Assembly (NCBI GenBank): GCA_013696015.1
Contig: JACCZI010000186.1
Span: 1 to 16,421, forward strand
DNA length: 16,421 nt
Direction: 5' to 3'
From: Nocardioidaceae bacterium
GTDB lineage: Bacteria; Actinomycetota; Actinomycetes; Propionibacteriales; Nocardioidaceae
A program made the translations under genes and the position numbers. How positions within the stretch are numbered: the stretch's first letter is position 1; every line of letters begins with the position of its first letter. The notes under the pieces are model-generated. The model was not told the origin of the DNA, searched no databases, and was given only the letters and a program-made list of their open reading frames with translations. This document shows positions 8,487 to 16,161 of the stretch, in pieces.

Positions 8487-9481
8487 TGCCGGTCCCCCCG
8501 CTCGACATCCCCGCAGTCGAGGCCGCCCTCGAGTCCCGGCTGCGACGTCGGCTCGACGAGGTCGACAAGCGCCTCGCGGCGGCAGTCGAGAGCGAGGCCC
8601 CGTTCGTCGCACAGGCCGCCCGCCACCTGCTGGACGCGGGCGGTAAGCGTTTCCGCCCGCTGCTGGTGCTGCTGGGCTCGGAGTTCGGCGAGGCCGAGTC
8701 GCCGGGGGTGATCCCGGCGGCGCTCGTCGTCGAGCTCACCCACGTCGCCACGCTCTACCACGACGACGTCATGGACGAGGCTGCGCTGCGCCGGGGGGCG
8801 CCAAGCGCGAACGCGCGGTGGGACAACACGGTGGCGATCCTCACCGGGGACTGGCTGTTCGCTCGAGCGTCCGACATCGTCGCCGACCTCGGTCCGGAGG
8901 CAGTCCGGCTCCAGGCCCGGACCTTTTCGCGCCTGGTGCAAGGCCAGATCCGCGAGTCCCGGGGCCCCCGCCCGGGGGACGACCCGCTGGAGCACTACCT
9001 GTCGGTGGTGGAGGACAAGACCGGCTCTCTGATCGCGACGTCGGTCCTGTTCGGCGCCAAGCTGGCCGGTGCCGCCGAACCCGTCCAGCAGGCGCTGTTC
9101 GCGTTCGGCGGTCGGCTCGGCACGGCCTTTCAGCTCGCTGACGACATCATCGACGTGACCAGCGAGCCCGCGGAGTCCGGCAAGACACCCGGAACCGATC
9201 TGCGCGAGGGCATCGCCACCCTGCCGGCGTTGCTGGCTCTGCAGTCGACCGACCCTGCCGACGCTCAGCTGCAGCGGTTGCTGCGTGCCGACCTCACCGA
9301 CGACACGCTGCACGCCGAGGCGCTCCTGCTGCTGCGCCGGCACACCGCCGTCGACGCAGCCCGGGCATTCGTCGCACGGCGGGCGGACGAGGCGCGTACT
9401 CACCTTCAGGGAGTGCCCGATACCAGCGCCCGAGCGGCCCTCGCCGCCCTCTGCGACCTCGTTGTGACACGCTCCGGCTAG
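8486..9481 (+). CDS. Long-chain polyprenyl diphosphate synthase (probably for menaquinone side chain)
   Basis: This 331-aa protein is a trans-isoprenyl diphosphate synthase, condensing isopentenyl diphosphate onto an allylic diphosphate. Visible motifs are GGKRFRP at residues 52-58, the first aspartate-rich motif DDVMD at 93-97, KTG at 178-180, and the second aspartate-rich motif DDIID at 219-223 in FQLADDIIDV. The first motif is preceded by small or non-bulky residues and has no insertion, which fits a long-chain (C35-C45) product; chain length cannot be fixed from sequence. The ATG at 8486 overlaps the nuoN stop by one base (TGATG) and lacks a good ribosome binding site, so translation probably restarts from nuoN. 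A prenyl synthase after nuoN is known in other actinomycetes. I infer a role in menaquinone synthesis; grcC, hepT or ispB-type names are possible, so no symbol is given. Confidence 0.93.
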   Translation: MPVPPLDIPAVEAALESRLRRRLDEVDKRLAAAVESEAPFVAQAARHLLDAGGKRFRPLLVLLGSEFGEAESPGVIPAALVVELTHVATLYHDDVMDEAALRRGAPSANARWDNTVAILTGDWLFARASDIVADLGPEAVRLQARTFSRLVQGQIRESRGPRPGDDPLEHYLSVVEDKTGSLIATSVLFGAKLAGAAEPVQQALFAFGGRLGTAFQLADDIIDVTSEPAESGKTPGTDLREGIATLPALLALQSTDPADAQLQRLLRADLTDDTLHAEALLLLRRHTAVDAARAFVARRADEARTHLQGVPDTSARAALAALCDLVVTRSG

Positions 9482-9499
9482 AAGGCACACAGGTGGCAG

Positions 9500-9518
9500 C
9501 GGCGGTCGGAGACTGCCG
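9500..9518 (+). terminator. Small hairpin after the nuo/prenyl synthase operon
   Basis: CGGCGGT (9500-9506) can pair with ACTGCCG (9512-9518) around a 5-nt loop, giving 7 bp with one G-T pair. It starts 18 nt after the prenyl synthase stop and lies before the methyltransferase. There is no T-run, though U-less hairpins are common in high-GC actinobacteria. It may be a weak terminator or attenuator, or simply chance pairing in GC-rich DNA. Confidence 0.3.
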
Positions 9519-9549
9519 TAGCCTGCCGGTGTCACTACTGCCGATGAGA

Positions 9550-9554
9550 AGAGG
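9550..9554 (+). promoter_or_regulatory. Ribosome binding site deciding the methyltransferase start
   Basis: AGAGG, in a purine run that begins at 9547, lies 7 nt before the ATG at 9562. The earlier in-frame starts, GTG at 9493 and ATG at 9544, have no comparable site. The extra N-terminal residues they would add do not look like part of the conserved fold. Confidence 0.55.
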
Positions 9555-9561
9555 CTGCGGC

Positions 9562-10326
9562 ATGTTCTTCGACGACCATCCACGGTTCATGGAGACGAGC
9601 TCGACGGCGGCGAACCGTGATCGGCTCAACCTGCGGCACGAGGCGATCATCACCGCCAACCGACACGTGTTCGACGGCGCCCGGGTGGTGGACATCGCCA
9701 GCCATGACGGTCGCTGGAGCTGCGCGGCTCTGCGCGCCGGTGCGAAGCACGTCATCGGCATCGAGGCGCGCCAAGACCTCGTCGACCACTCCAACGAGAA
9801 CATGGCGCACTACGGGTTCTCTCCCGATAGCTACCACTTCGAGTGCGGCGACGTGTTCGACGTCCTGCACGACCAGCAGTTGCGGCTGGAGGACGCCGAC
9901 GTGGTGATGTGCCTCGGCTTCTTCTACCACACCCTGCGCTACCCCGAGTTGTTGACGGGCATCACCCGACTGAACCCCGGCTTCTTGATCCTCGACACCG
10001 CGGTCTACGACAGCACCGAGAAGGTGGTCCGGATCTTCAGCGAGTCCACCGGCAAGGAGCGCAACGCCGTTGCAGGACCAGGCACCCGAAACGACCGGAT
10101 GCTCACCGGGTGGCCGTCGGTCCCCGCGCTTGAGCTGATGTTGTCGATGTGGGACTACCAGGTCGAGGAGTACGTGGACTGGTCGGCCCTGATCGGTGCC
10201 CATCCCGATGTGGCTCGCCAGTCGACCCGCCAGTACGCGGAGGGCAACCGCATCACCGCCCGCTGCACGCCGGGGCGTGCCCCCCGCAAGGGCGCGGCGG
10301 CGGAGCCGACGCCGGCCGCCCCCTGA
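9562..10326 (+). CDS. Class I SAM-dependent methyltransferase, substrate unknown
   Basis: This 254-aa protein has the layout of a Rossmann-fold methyltransferase. Motif I is at residues 41-51 (RVVDIASHDGR, with S-H-D-G in place of the usual GxGxG), and the acidic end of strand 2 is E68 in HVIGIEAR. Motif III is ECGDVFDVL at about 94-102. A motif IV/V region runs DADVVMCLGFFYHTLRYPEL and then GFLILDTAVYD; this FYH step resembles CmoB/DUF1698-like and sugar or small-molecule methyltransferases. The last 20 residues are a Pro/Ala-rich polar tail. It has its own ribosome binding site and is separated from the prenyl synthase by 80 bp, so it is probably not simply part of the nuo operon. The substrate cannot be told from sequence. 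I do not think it is a menaquinone methyltransferase of the UbiE/MenG type, because motif I and the flanking regions differ. Confidence 0.75.
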   Translation: MFFDDHPRFMETSSTAANRDRLNLRHEAIITANRHVFDGARVVDIASHDGRWSCAALRAGAKHVIGIEARQDLVDHSNENMAHYGFSPDSYHFECGDVFDVLHDQQLRLEDADVVMCLGFFYHTLRYPELLTGITRLNPGFLILDTAVYDSTEKVVRIFSESTGKERNAVAGPGTRNDRMLTGWPSVPALELMLSMWDYQVEEYVDWSALIGAHPDVARQSTRQYAEGNRITARCTPGRAPRKGAAAEPTPAAP

Positions 10327-10507
10327 CCCCCTCCCCACCATCCGAGGGTCATGACCACTCGCATCAGCACGATGGCGTGAACCGGACACCGAGTGTTCAC
10401 CTGCACAACGCTTTCCCGGCACCGGCGGGACGGTCCATTCGACCTAGCGTGCCGAGCATGGACCCGAGCCCGGATCGGGCCGACAGACGAGCGCAACAGG
10501 AGAGCAC
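10327..10507 (+). other. Intergenic region before the PhoX-like gene, probable promoter
   Basis: These 181 bp hold no credible gene. There is a tandem repeat resembling a PHO box (listed separately). Downstream of it a TAGCGT at 10445-10450 could be a -10 element, but no good -35 sits 17 bp upstream, which would fit an activator-dependent promoter. A weak TGACCC/GGGTCA pairing (10324-10329 with 10346-10351) lies at the methyltransferase stop. The ribosome binding site AGGAG is at 10498-10502, five bases before the ATG. Confidence 0.5.
10384..10405 (+). promoter_or_regulatory. Candidate PHO box (two 11-nt direct repeat units)
   Basis: GTTCACCTGCA at 10395-10405 has an exact GTTCACC, the core of the PhoP-binding 11-nt direct repeat described for Streptomyces. 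The unit directly before it, GGACACCGAGT at 10384-10394, matches the core in 5 of 7 positions at the right 11-nt phase. The site is about 100 bp before a PhoX-family gene, the expected kind of target. Caveats: single GTTCACC matches also occur within coding sequence in this window, no third unit follows, and the site is 39 bp from the best -10, farther than expected for a box overlapping -35. Confidence 0.35.
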
Positions 10508-12133
10508 ATGACCCACCACTCGCGGCGACGCCTCGCTGCTGTAGGCGCAGCCAGCCTGGCCTCGGCTCTCGCGGCCACGACGGTCGCAGGGCCCGCACTG
10601 GGCAGCCCTAGTGACGGACGCACCACCGCACCAACCACGACTGTGAACCCCTATCTGGTCCCGGTGGCGGCGGGGGTGCACCTGACGTCACACCTGACCG
10701 TGGGTGACGAACCGACCCGCAACGGCTACAACATGGTCGGGATACCCGACGGCCTCGGCGCCTTCCGGCAGGACGGGAAGGTCATCGCCTACCTGAACCA
10801 CGAGCTCGACGTGGCTGACGGTGAGGGCATCGTCCGCGCCCACGGGGAGGAAGGTGCCTTCGTCTCGCGGCTGGTCATCAACCCCACCACCGGCGGCGTG
10901 ACAAACGGCCGCGACCTCATTCGCACGGTCAGGTACTACGACTACCCGGAGCGCGAGTACTCCGACGCGCCCGGTGCGCCGGTGGGTGCGGTCGAAGGCC
11001 ACACCGCCGCCTTCAGTCGCTTCTGCTCCGGCTACCTCACGACCCCCGGACAGTTGTTCAGCGAGTCCGCGGGCGTCGGGACGCACGACCGTGTGTACTT
11101 CGCCAACGAGGAGAGTGGCGACGAGGGGCGGGTGTTCGGGGTCCTGAAGGGCGGCCGGGCAGTCCAGCTGCCGAGACTCGGCCTGCTGTCGTGGGAGAAC
11201 ACCGTGGCCGCCTACAACTACAGCGCGACGACCGTGGTGATGGGCGACGACGACAACAACCCCGGTGAGCTGCGTGTCTACGTGGGACGCAAACAGTCCT
11301 CGGGGACGACGGTCCAGCGGGCCGGGCTGACCAACGGCCAGCTCTTCGTCGTCGATGCCGTCAACGAGTCGGTCAGCACGGACGCCGAGTTCCGGGCGAC
11401 GTTCGGCACCGGGCGGCCCGCTCGGGTCGAGTTCGGCTCCGACGAGAGGATCGACTGGACTCAGAGTGGTGCTGAACAGAACGTGGAGGCAGCCGCCAAG
11501 GGCCTGCAGCTGAACCGCATCGAGGACGGTGCGTTCAACCCCAACAACAAGAACGACTACTACTTCACGACGACCGAGGGCGGCAGCACCGAACCGAGTC
11601 CGGACGAGCCCGGGCTGGAGCGTGACGGTGGCGGGCTGTGGCGGCTGCACTTCCGCAACGTCGAGCGCCCGGAGCTGGGCGGGACATTGACCCTGCTTCT
11701 CGACGGCAGCGAGGCGCCGTACCTGTTCAAGCCCGACAACATGACGATCGACGATGACGGCAACCTGCTCATCCAGGAGGACCCGGGAGGCAACGACCAC
11801 ATCGCGCGGATCGTGGCCTATGACCTCCGCACCGGTGATCGCGGGGTGCTCGCGCAGTTCGACCCCGCGCTGTTCGGTGTCACCAACCCGGCGGGTGTCG
11901 AGCCCGACGACCGGGCGGTGCTGACCACTGACGAGGAGTCCAGCGGGATCATCCCGACCGAGGACATCTTCGGCAACAACAGCGACAACACCTTTCTGCT
12001 CGACGCTCAGGTCCACACCCAGAAGACCCTGCCACCCGGCACCGGCCCAGGGACTGTGGAGGAGTACGTCGAGCTCGGACAGCTGCTGTCCATGGAGGTC
12101 GACAACTGGCGGTCGGTGTACACGATCGAGTGA
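10508..12133 (+). CDS. Tat-exported DUF839/PhoX-family protein, probable alkaline phosphatase
   Basis: This 541-aa protein begins with a signal peptide containing SRRRLAA (residues 5-11), a twin-arginine motif, then a hydrophobic stretch ending near AGPALGSP (28-34); Tat export is likely. The mature part has repeated acidic, beta-propeller-like blades: YLNHELDVADG (95-105), RFCSGYL (171-177), YFANEESGDEGRVF (197-210), LSWENTVAAYNYS (227-239), KPDNMTIDDDGNLLIQEDPG (408-427), and ESSGIIPTEDIFG (477-489). In PhoX a cysteine and several glutamates bind iron and calcium; C173, E186 and E201/E202 are candidates here. PhoX enzymes release phosphate from phosphomonoesters outside the cell. The sequence is diverged from classical PhoX, so another esterase role in the DUF839 family is possible. 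The ATG at 10508 has AGGAG 5 nt upstream. Convergent with rarD. Confidence 0.78.
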   Translation: MTHHSRRRLAAVGAASLASALAATTVAGPALGSPSDGRTTAPTTTVNPYLVPVAAGVHLTSHLTVGDEPTRNGYNMVGIPDGLGAFRQDGKVIAYLNHELDVADGEGIVRAHGEEGAFVSRLVINPTTGGVTNGRDLIRTVRYYDYPEREYSDAPGAPVGAVEGHTAAFSRFCSGYLTTPGQLFSESAGVGTHDRVYFANEESGDEGRVFGVLKGGRAVQLPRLGLLSWENTVAAYNYSATTVVMGDDDNNPGELRVYVGRKQSSGTTVQRAGLTNGQLFVVDAVNESVSTDAEFRATFGTGRPARVEFGSDERIDWTQSGAEQNVEAAAKGLQLNRIEDGAFNPNNKNDYYFTTTEGGSTEPSPDEPGLERDGGGLWRLHFRNVERPELGGTLTLLLDGSEAPYLFKPDNMTIDDDGNLLIQEDPGGNDHIARIVAYDLRTGDRGVLAQFDPALFGVTNPAGVEPDDRAVLTTDEESSGIIPTEDIFGNNSDNTFLLDAQVHTQKTLPPGTGPGTVEEYVELGQLLSMEVDNWRSVYTIE

Positions 12134-12148
12134 TAGCCAGCAACGGGT

Positions 12149-12194
12149 CCGGGTCGCGCAGGGCGGCGAACGCTGCCAGCTCTGCGCGACCCGG
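12149..12194. terminator. Strong hairpin between convergent genes, likely two-way terminator
   Basis: CCGGGTCGCGCAG (12149-12161) is the exact reverse complement of CTGCGCGACCCGG (12182-12194), a 13-bp perfect stem. Outside it, after one T-T mismatch, a few more pairs form. Inside, GGCGGC and GCTGCC make a second stem around GAAC. It begins 15 nt after the PhoX-like stop and lies about 110 nt past the rarD stop on the other strand. No T-run is present on either side, as is usual for hairpin terminators in high-GC actinobacteria. Confidence 0.72.
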
Positions 12195-12302
12195 TCCTGC
12201 GTCCCGGTCCGGCGGCTCGACCGCTCGGATCTCCCGACGCTGAGGTCGTGCCCGCGGCGCGGATGTCGGAAGCTCGGACATGGCGAGGGCCGAACGGACT
12301 GG

Positions 12303-13220
12303 TTAGGCGGCGGTCGGCTCGACCTCGAGCTGCCTGGAGGCTTGCGAGCGGCGTCGGTTGAGCAGCGACTCCGAGGTGAGCACGACGAGCGCCAGCCACA
12401 CCAGGCCGAAGCCGAACCAGCCCGCGGGTGTCATCTGTTCGTGGAAGACGAGCAGACCGAGAGCGAACTGCATCATCGGTGCGACGTACTGGAGCAGGCC
12501 GAGCGTGGTCAGTGGGATCCGCGTGGCGGACGCCCCGAACAGCAGCAGCGGGATCGCGGTGACGGCCCCGGTCGCCACGAGCAGCGCGGCGTGGCCCCAG
12601 CCTTGGTGACCGAAGGCGGCGGCGCCGCGGGCCTGCTCGATCAGGAGGTACGTCAGTGCTACCGGGGCGAGGATCACGGTCTCGACCGTCAGACCCGTCG
12701 TTGCGCCGACGCCGGCCTGCTTCTTCATCAACCCGTAGGTGCCGAAGGAGAAGGCCAGCACGAGGGCGATCCACGGCGGTCGCCCGTAGTCGTACGTCAG
12801 CTGCAGCACGGCAAGGGCGGCCATGGCGATGGCCACCCACTGCACCCGGCGTAGCCGCTCGCCGAGCACGAAGACTCCCAAGAACACGGTCACGAGCGGG
12901 TTGATGAAGTAGCCCAGCGAGGTCTCGACCACGTGGTCGGAGTTGACGCCGTAGATGTAGGTGCCCCAGTTGACCGCGAGGACGATGGCTCCCACGCTGA
13001 TGAAGCCGAGGCGGCGACGGTCGTCGACGACCGAGCGCAGCTCGTCAAGCCGGGACAGGATGAGGACCAGCGCCGTGACGAACAGCAACGACCACACGAT
13101 GCGGTGCGCCAGGATCTCTGTGGCACTGGCAGGCTTCAGCAGCGGCCAGTAGAGGGGAAAGACACCCCACCCGAGATATGCGGCGAACCCGAACCAGAAG
13201 CCTTTGCGGTGTTCCGTCAC
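12303..13220 (-). CDS. rarD: RarD-type EamA/DMT family permease
   Basis: This 305-aa protein (usual length about 290-310) is a member of the drug/metabolite transporter superfamily with two EamA repeats and about ten transmembrane helices. Its sequence matches the RarD subfamily: GFWFGFAAYLGWGVFPLYWP at residues 7-26, LAHRIVWSLLF, GYFINPLVTVFLGVFVLGERL in the middle, and LGLLQYVAPMMQFALGLLVF near the end. RarD was named for chloramphenicol sensitivity, but its natural substrate is not firmly known. The GTG at 13220 overlaps the korB stop by 4 nt (GTGA) and has no strong ribosome binding site, so it is probably translated by coupling to korB. The last 20 residues are a polar cytoplasmic tail. 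The operon link to korAB is unexplained; the protein might move an organic acid or amino acid, but that is only a guess. Confidence 0.92.
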   Translation of the reverse strand: MTEHRKGFWFGFAAYLGWGVFPLYWPLLKPASATEILAHRIVWSLLFVTALVLILSRLDELRSVVDDRRRLGFISVGAIVLAVNWGTYIYGVNSDHVVETSLGYFINPLVTVFLGVFVLGERLRRVQWVAIAMAALAVLQLTYDYGRPPWIALVLAFSFGTYGLMKKQAGVGATTGLTVETVILAPVALTYLLIEQARGAAAFGHQGWGHAALLVATGAVTAIPLLLFGASATRIPLTTLGLLQYVAPMMQFALGLLVFHEQMTPAGWFGFGLVWLALVVLTSESLLNRRRSQASRQLEVEPTAA

Positions 13221-14293
13221 TCCACGGACCAGGTGTCCCTGCCCGCGAGCAGGGTGGCGAGGTCGCCTTCCCCGGCGCTGCCGCGGGCAGTGTCCACCTG
13301 TTGGCGGGCCAGGTCGTCGTACGTCGGTCGCTCGACCTGGCGGAAGATCCCGATGGGGGCCCGGTTGATCCGGCCGGCGTCGGTGAGGCGGGACAGTGCG
13401 AACGCGAGCGAGGGGTCGTCGGCGTGCGCATCATGGACCAGCAGGGCGTCGACCCCTGCCTCGGCCACGGCCACCACCCTGATCGCACCGGTGGTCGGGT
13501 CGCGCACCAGCCCCTGGGCGCCGTCGACCCCGTAGCGGATCGGGCGGCCATGCTCGAGCGGGATCACGGCGTGGTCGCGCTCCGGCCCTTTGAACGCATC
13601 GAAGGCGCCGTCGTTGAAGATCGGGCAGTTCTGGTAGATCTCGACCAGCGACGACCCCCGGTGGGCGGCCGCCTCGCGGAGCACCGAGGTGAGGTGCCGG
13701 CGGTCGGTGTCGAGGGTGCGAGCAACGAACGACGCCTCGGCGCCGAGGGCCAACGACACCGGGTTGAAGGGCGAGTCGATCGAGCCCATCGGCGTCGACT
13801 TGGTGACCTTGCCGGTCTCGGACGTGGGGGAGTACTGCCCCTTGGTCAGCCCGTAGATCCGGTTGTTGAACAACAGGATGGTCATGTTGACGTTGCGGCG
13901 CAGCGCGTGGATGAGGTGGTTTCCTCCGATGCTGAGCGCATCGCCGTCCCCGGTCACGACCCACACCGACAGGTCGGGCCGGGTCACCGCCAGCCCGGTC
14001 GCGATCGTGGGGGCCCGACCGTGGATCGAGTGCAGCCCGAATGTGTCAAGGTAGTAGGGAAAGCGTGCCGCGCAGCCGATGCCCGAGATGAACACGATGT
14101 TCTCGCGGCGCAGGCCGAGCTCGGGCAAGAAACCTTGGACTGCTGCCAGGACGGCGTAGTCGCCGCAACCCGGGCACCAGCGGACCTCCTGGTCGGACGC
14201 GAAGTCCTTGCGCGTCTGCGGACTGTGTGCGGTCGGGACGTCGGTCTGTCCGCCGGGTCGCAGGTCTGGTGTCGGCAGGTCGATCGAGGTCAT
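13217..14293 (-). CDS. korB: 2-oxoglutarate:ferredoxin oxidoreductase beta subunit
   Basis: KorB (358 aa) is the thiamine-diphosphate and Fe-S subunit that, with KorA, oxidatively decarboxylates 2-oxoglutarate to succinyl-CoA and reduces ferredoxin. The ThDP motif is GDGDA (residues 115-119) ending in NN at 143-144, about 28 residues later, with SIGGNHLIHALRRN between. Four cysteines that can hold a [4Fe-4S] cluster are C40 and C43 in RWCPGCGDY, C74 in GIGCAARF, and C223 in YQNCPIFNDGAF. The stretch YGLTKGQYSPTS (147-158) is characteristic. The ATG at 14293 has GAGGAGG (14298-14304 on this strand) and overlaps the korA stop by 4 nt. The other 2-oxoacid ferredoxin oxidoreductases are related, but this arrangement and sequence fit the actinobacterial KorAB type. 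Confidence 0.95.
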   Translation of the reverse strand: MTSIDLPTPDLRPGGQTDVPTAHSPQTRKDFASDQEVRWCPGCGDYAVLAAVQGFLPELGLRRENIVFISGIGCAARFPYYLDTFGLHSIHGRAPTIATGLAVTRPDLSVWVVTGDGDALSIGGNHLIHALRRNVNMTILLFNNRIYGLTKGQYSPTSETGKVTKSTPMGSIDSPFNPVSLALGAEASFVARTLDTDRRHLTSVLREAAAHRGSSLVEIYQNCPIFNDGAFDAFKGPERDHAVIPLEHGRPIRYGVDGAQGLVRDPTTGAIRVVAVAEAGVDALLVHDAHADDPSLAFALSRLTDAGRINRAPIGIFRQVERPTYDDLARQQVDTARGSAGEGDLATLLAGRDTWSVE

Positions 14294-16161
14294 CGGCCCT
14301 CCTCGGCGGGCAGCTCGGCTGCGACGCCTTGGATCACGTCGGCCAGCTCGGCGGCTCCGAACGGCAGGCCGCGCACCTTGTTGTAACCGATGACGTCGAC
14401 GAGGTATTTCCCCCGCAGGAGCAGTGCCAGCTGACCGAGGTTCATCTCCGGGACCACGACCCGGTCGTAGTGGCGCAGGACCTCACCGAGATCCGACGGG
14501 AACGGGTTAAGGTGCCGCAGGTGCGCCTGCGCGACCGCGATCCCGTCTCGACGTGCCAGGCGTACTGCCGCCCCGATGGGGCCGTACGTCGACCCCCAGC
14601 CCAGCACGAGGATCCGCGCCGGGCGGCCGTAGTCACCGCCGGGGTCGTCGACCTCCATCGGCCCGATGGACGCGGCGATCCGGTCGACCTTGGCTTGCCG
14701 AATACGCACCATCAGGTCGTGGTTTGCCGGGTCGTATGAGATGTCGCCGGTGCGGTCGGCCTTCTCCAGACCCCCGATGCGGTGCTCGAGACCCGCCGTG
14801 CCGGGCAACGCCCACGGGCGTGCCAGCGTCTCGGAATCGCGGGCGTAGGGCAGAAACGGCTGAGCGCCGGCAGTGGCGAAGACTGGTTCGATGGCGGGCA
14901 GATCGGCGACCTCGGGCAGCCGCCACGGCTCGGAGCCGTTCCCGAGGTAGCCGTCGGAGAGCAGCATCACCGGCGTGCGGTACGTCACCGCGATCCGGAC
15001 GGCTTCCAGAGCGGCGTCGAAACAGTCGGATGGCGAGCGGGGGGCCACGATCGGGACCGGCGCCTCACCGTTGCGCCCGAACATCGCCTGCAGCAGGTCG
15101 GACTGCTCGGTCTTCGTGGGCAGCCCGGTCGACGGTCCGCCGCGCTGGATGTCGCAGATGAGCAGCGGCAGCTCGAGCATGACCGCAAGCCCGATCGTCT
15201 CGCTCTTGAGCGCCACACCAGGTCCCGACGTCGTGGTGACGCCGAGAGCGCCGCCGAAGGACGCCCCGAGCGCGGCGCCGATGCCGGAGATCTCGTCCTC
15301 GGCCTGGAACGTGGTGACGCCGAACCCCTTGTGTTTCGCCAGCTCGTGCAGGATGTCCGAGGCCGGCGTGATCGGGTAAGAGCCGAGGAACACCGACAGT
15401 CCGGAACGCTGGCCGGCGGCGATGATCCCGTACGCCAACGCGAGATTGCCGGTGATGTTGCGGTAACGGCCCGGCCGCATGACGGCCGGCTTGATCTCGT
15501 ACGAGACCGCGAACGCCTCGGTGGTCTCACCGTAGTTCCAACCGGTCCGGAACGCGGTGATGTTGGCATCTCGCAGCTCGGTCTTGCTCGCGAAGCGGGT
15601 CTGCAGGAACTCGACGGTGGACTCGGTCGGGCGGCCGTACATCCACGACAGCAGCCCGAGGGCGAACATGTTCTTGGCCCGGGCAGCATCCTTGCGCGAG
15701 AGCCCGAACCCCTTGACTGCCTCGACGGTCAGCGTCGTGAGATCGACCGGGCGCACAGCAAACTTCTCGAGGCTGTCGTCCTCGAGCGGGTTGTCGGCGT
15801 AGCCGGCGCGCGCGAGGTTGCGGGTGCTGAAGTCGTGGCTGTCGACGATGACCGTGGCGCCCGGTTCCAGGTCGGCGACGTTCGCCCGCAGCGCCGCCGG
15901 GTTCATCGCCACCAGCACGTCGGGCTTGTCGCCGGGGGTGAGGATGTCGTGGTCGGCGAAGTGGACCTGGAAGCTCGATACTCCGTGCAGCGTGCCTGCC
16001 GGAGCTCGGATCTCGGCCGGAAAGTCCGGCAGCGTCGACAGGTCGTTGCCGAACGCCGCAGTCTCCGCGGTGAAACGGTCACCGGTCAGCTGCATCCCGT
16101 CGCCGGAGTCACCGGCGAAGCGGATGATCACCCGGTCGAGCTGGTGGACCTGCTTGGTCAC
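14290..16161 (-). CDS. korA: 2-oxoglutarate:ferredoxin oxidoreductase alpha subunit (gamma-alpha fusion)
   Basis: KorA (623 aa from the chosen start) is the fused gamma-alpha subunit. The gamma part (about residues 1-200) begins VIIRFAGDSGDGMQLTGDRF and includes RAPAGTLHGVSSFQV and FALGLLSWMYGR. The alpha part has SYPITPASDI at 261-270, FQAEDE at 285-290, TSGPG at 311-315, and GGPSTGLPTKTEQSDL at 341-356. The C-terminal part includes GWGSTYGPIGAAV and LRHLNPFPSDLGEVL. It resembles the Mycobacterium tuberculosis KorA strongly. I chose the GTG at 16161: it has AGAAAGG 5 nt before it and the protein then begins like the family. A farther in-frame ATG at 16242 would add 27 basic residues that fit no family member and would lie inside the upstream chorismate-binding gene. 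The GTG overlaps the upstream stop by 4 nt; the stop overlaps korB by 4 nt. Confidence 0.96.
   Translation of the reverse strand: MTKQVHQLDRVIIRFAGDSGDGMQLTGDRFTAETAAFGNDLSTLPDFPAEIRAPAGTLHGVSSFQVHFADHDILTPGDKPDVLVAMNPAALRANVADLEPGATVIVDSHDFSTRNLARAGYADNPLEDDSLEKFAVRPVDLTTLTVEAVKGFGLSRKDAARAKNMFALGLLSWMYGRPTESTVEFLQTRFASKTELRDANITAFRTGWNYGETTEAFAVSYEIKPAVMRPGRYRNITGNLALAYGIIAAGQRSGLSVFLGSYPITPASDILHELAKHKGFGVTTFQAEDEISGIGAALGASFGGALGVTTTSGPGVALKSETIGLAVMLELPLLICDIQRGGPSTGLPTKTEQSDLLQAMFGRNGEAPVPIVAPRSPSDCFDAALEAVRIAVTYRTPVMLLSDGYLGNGSEPWRLPEVADLPAIEPVFATAGAQPFLPYARDSETLARPWALPGTAGLEHRIGGLEKADRTGDISYDPANHDLMVRIRQAKVDRIAASIGPMEVDDPGGDYGRPARILVLGWGSTYGPIGAAVRLARRDGIAVAQAHLRHLNPFPSDLGEVLRHYDRVVVPEMNLGQLALLLRGKYLVDVIGYNKVRGLPFGAAELADVIQGVAAELPAEEGR

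Noticed and set aside
9493..9561. Earlier GTG at 9493 or ATG at 9544 as methyltransferase start
   Set aside because: The ATG at 9562 has a better-placed ribosome binding site and the extra residues look unlike the family N-terminus.
10324..10351. TGACCC/GGGTCA pairing at the methyltransferase stop as a terminator
   Set aside because: Six pairs around a 16-nt loop is unstable and has no T-run.
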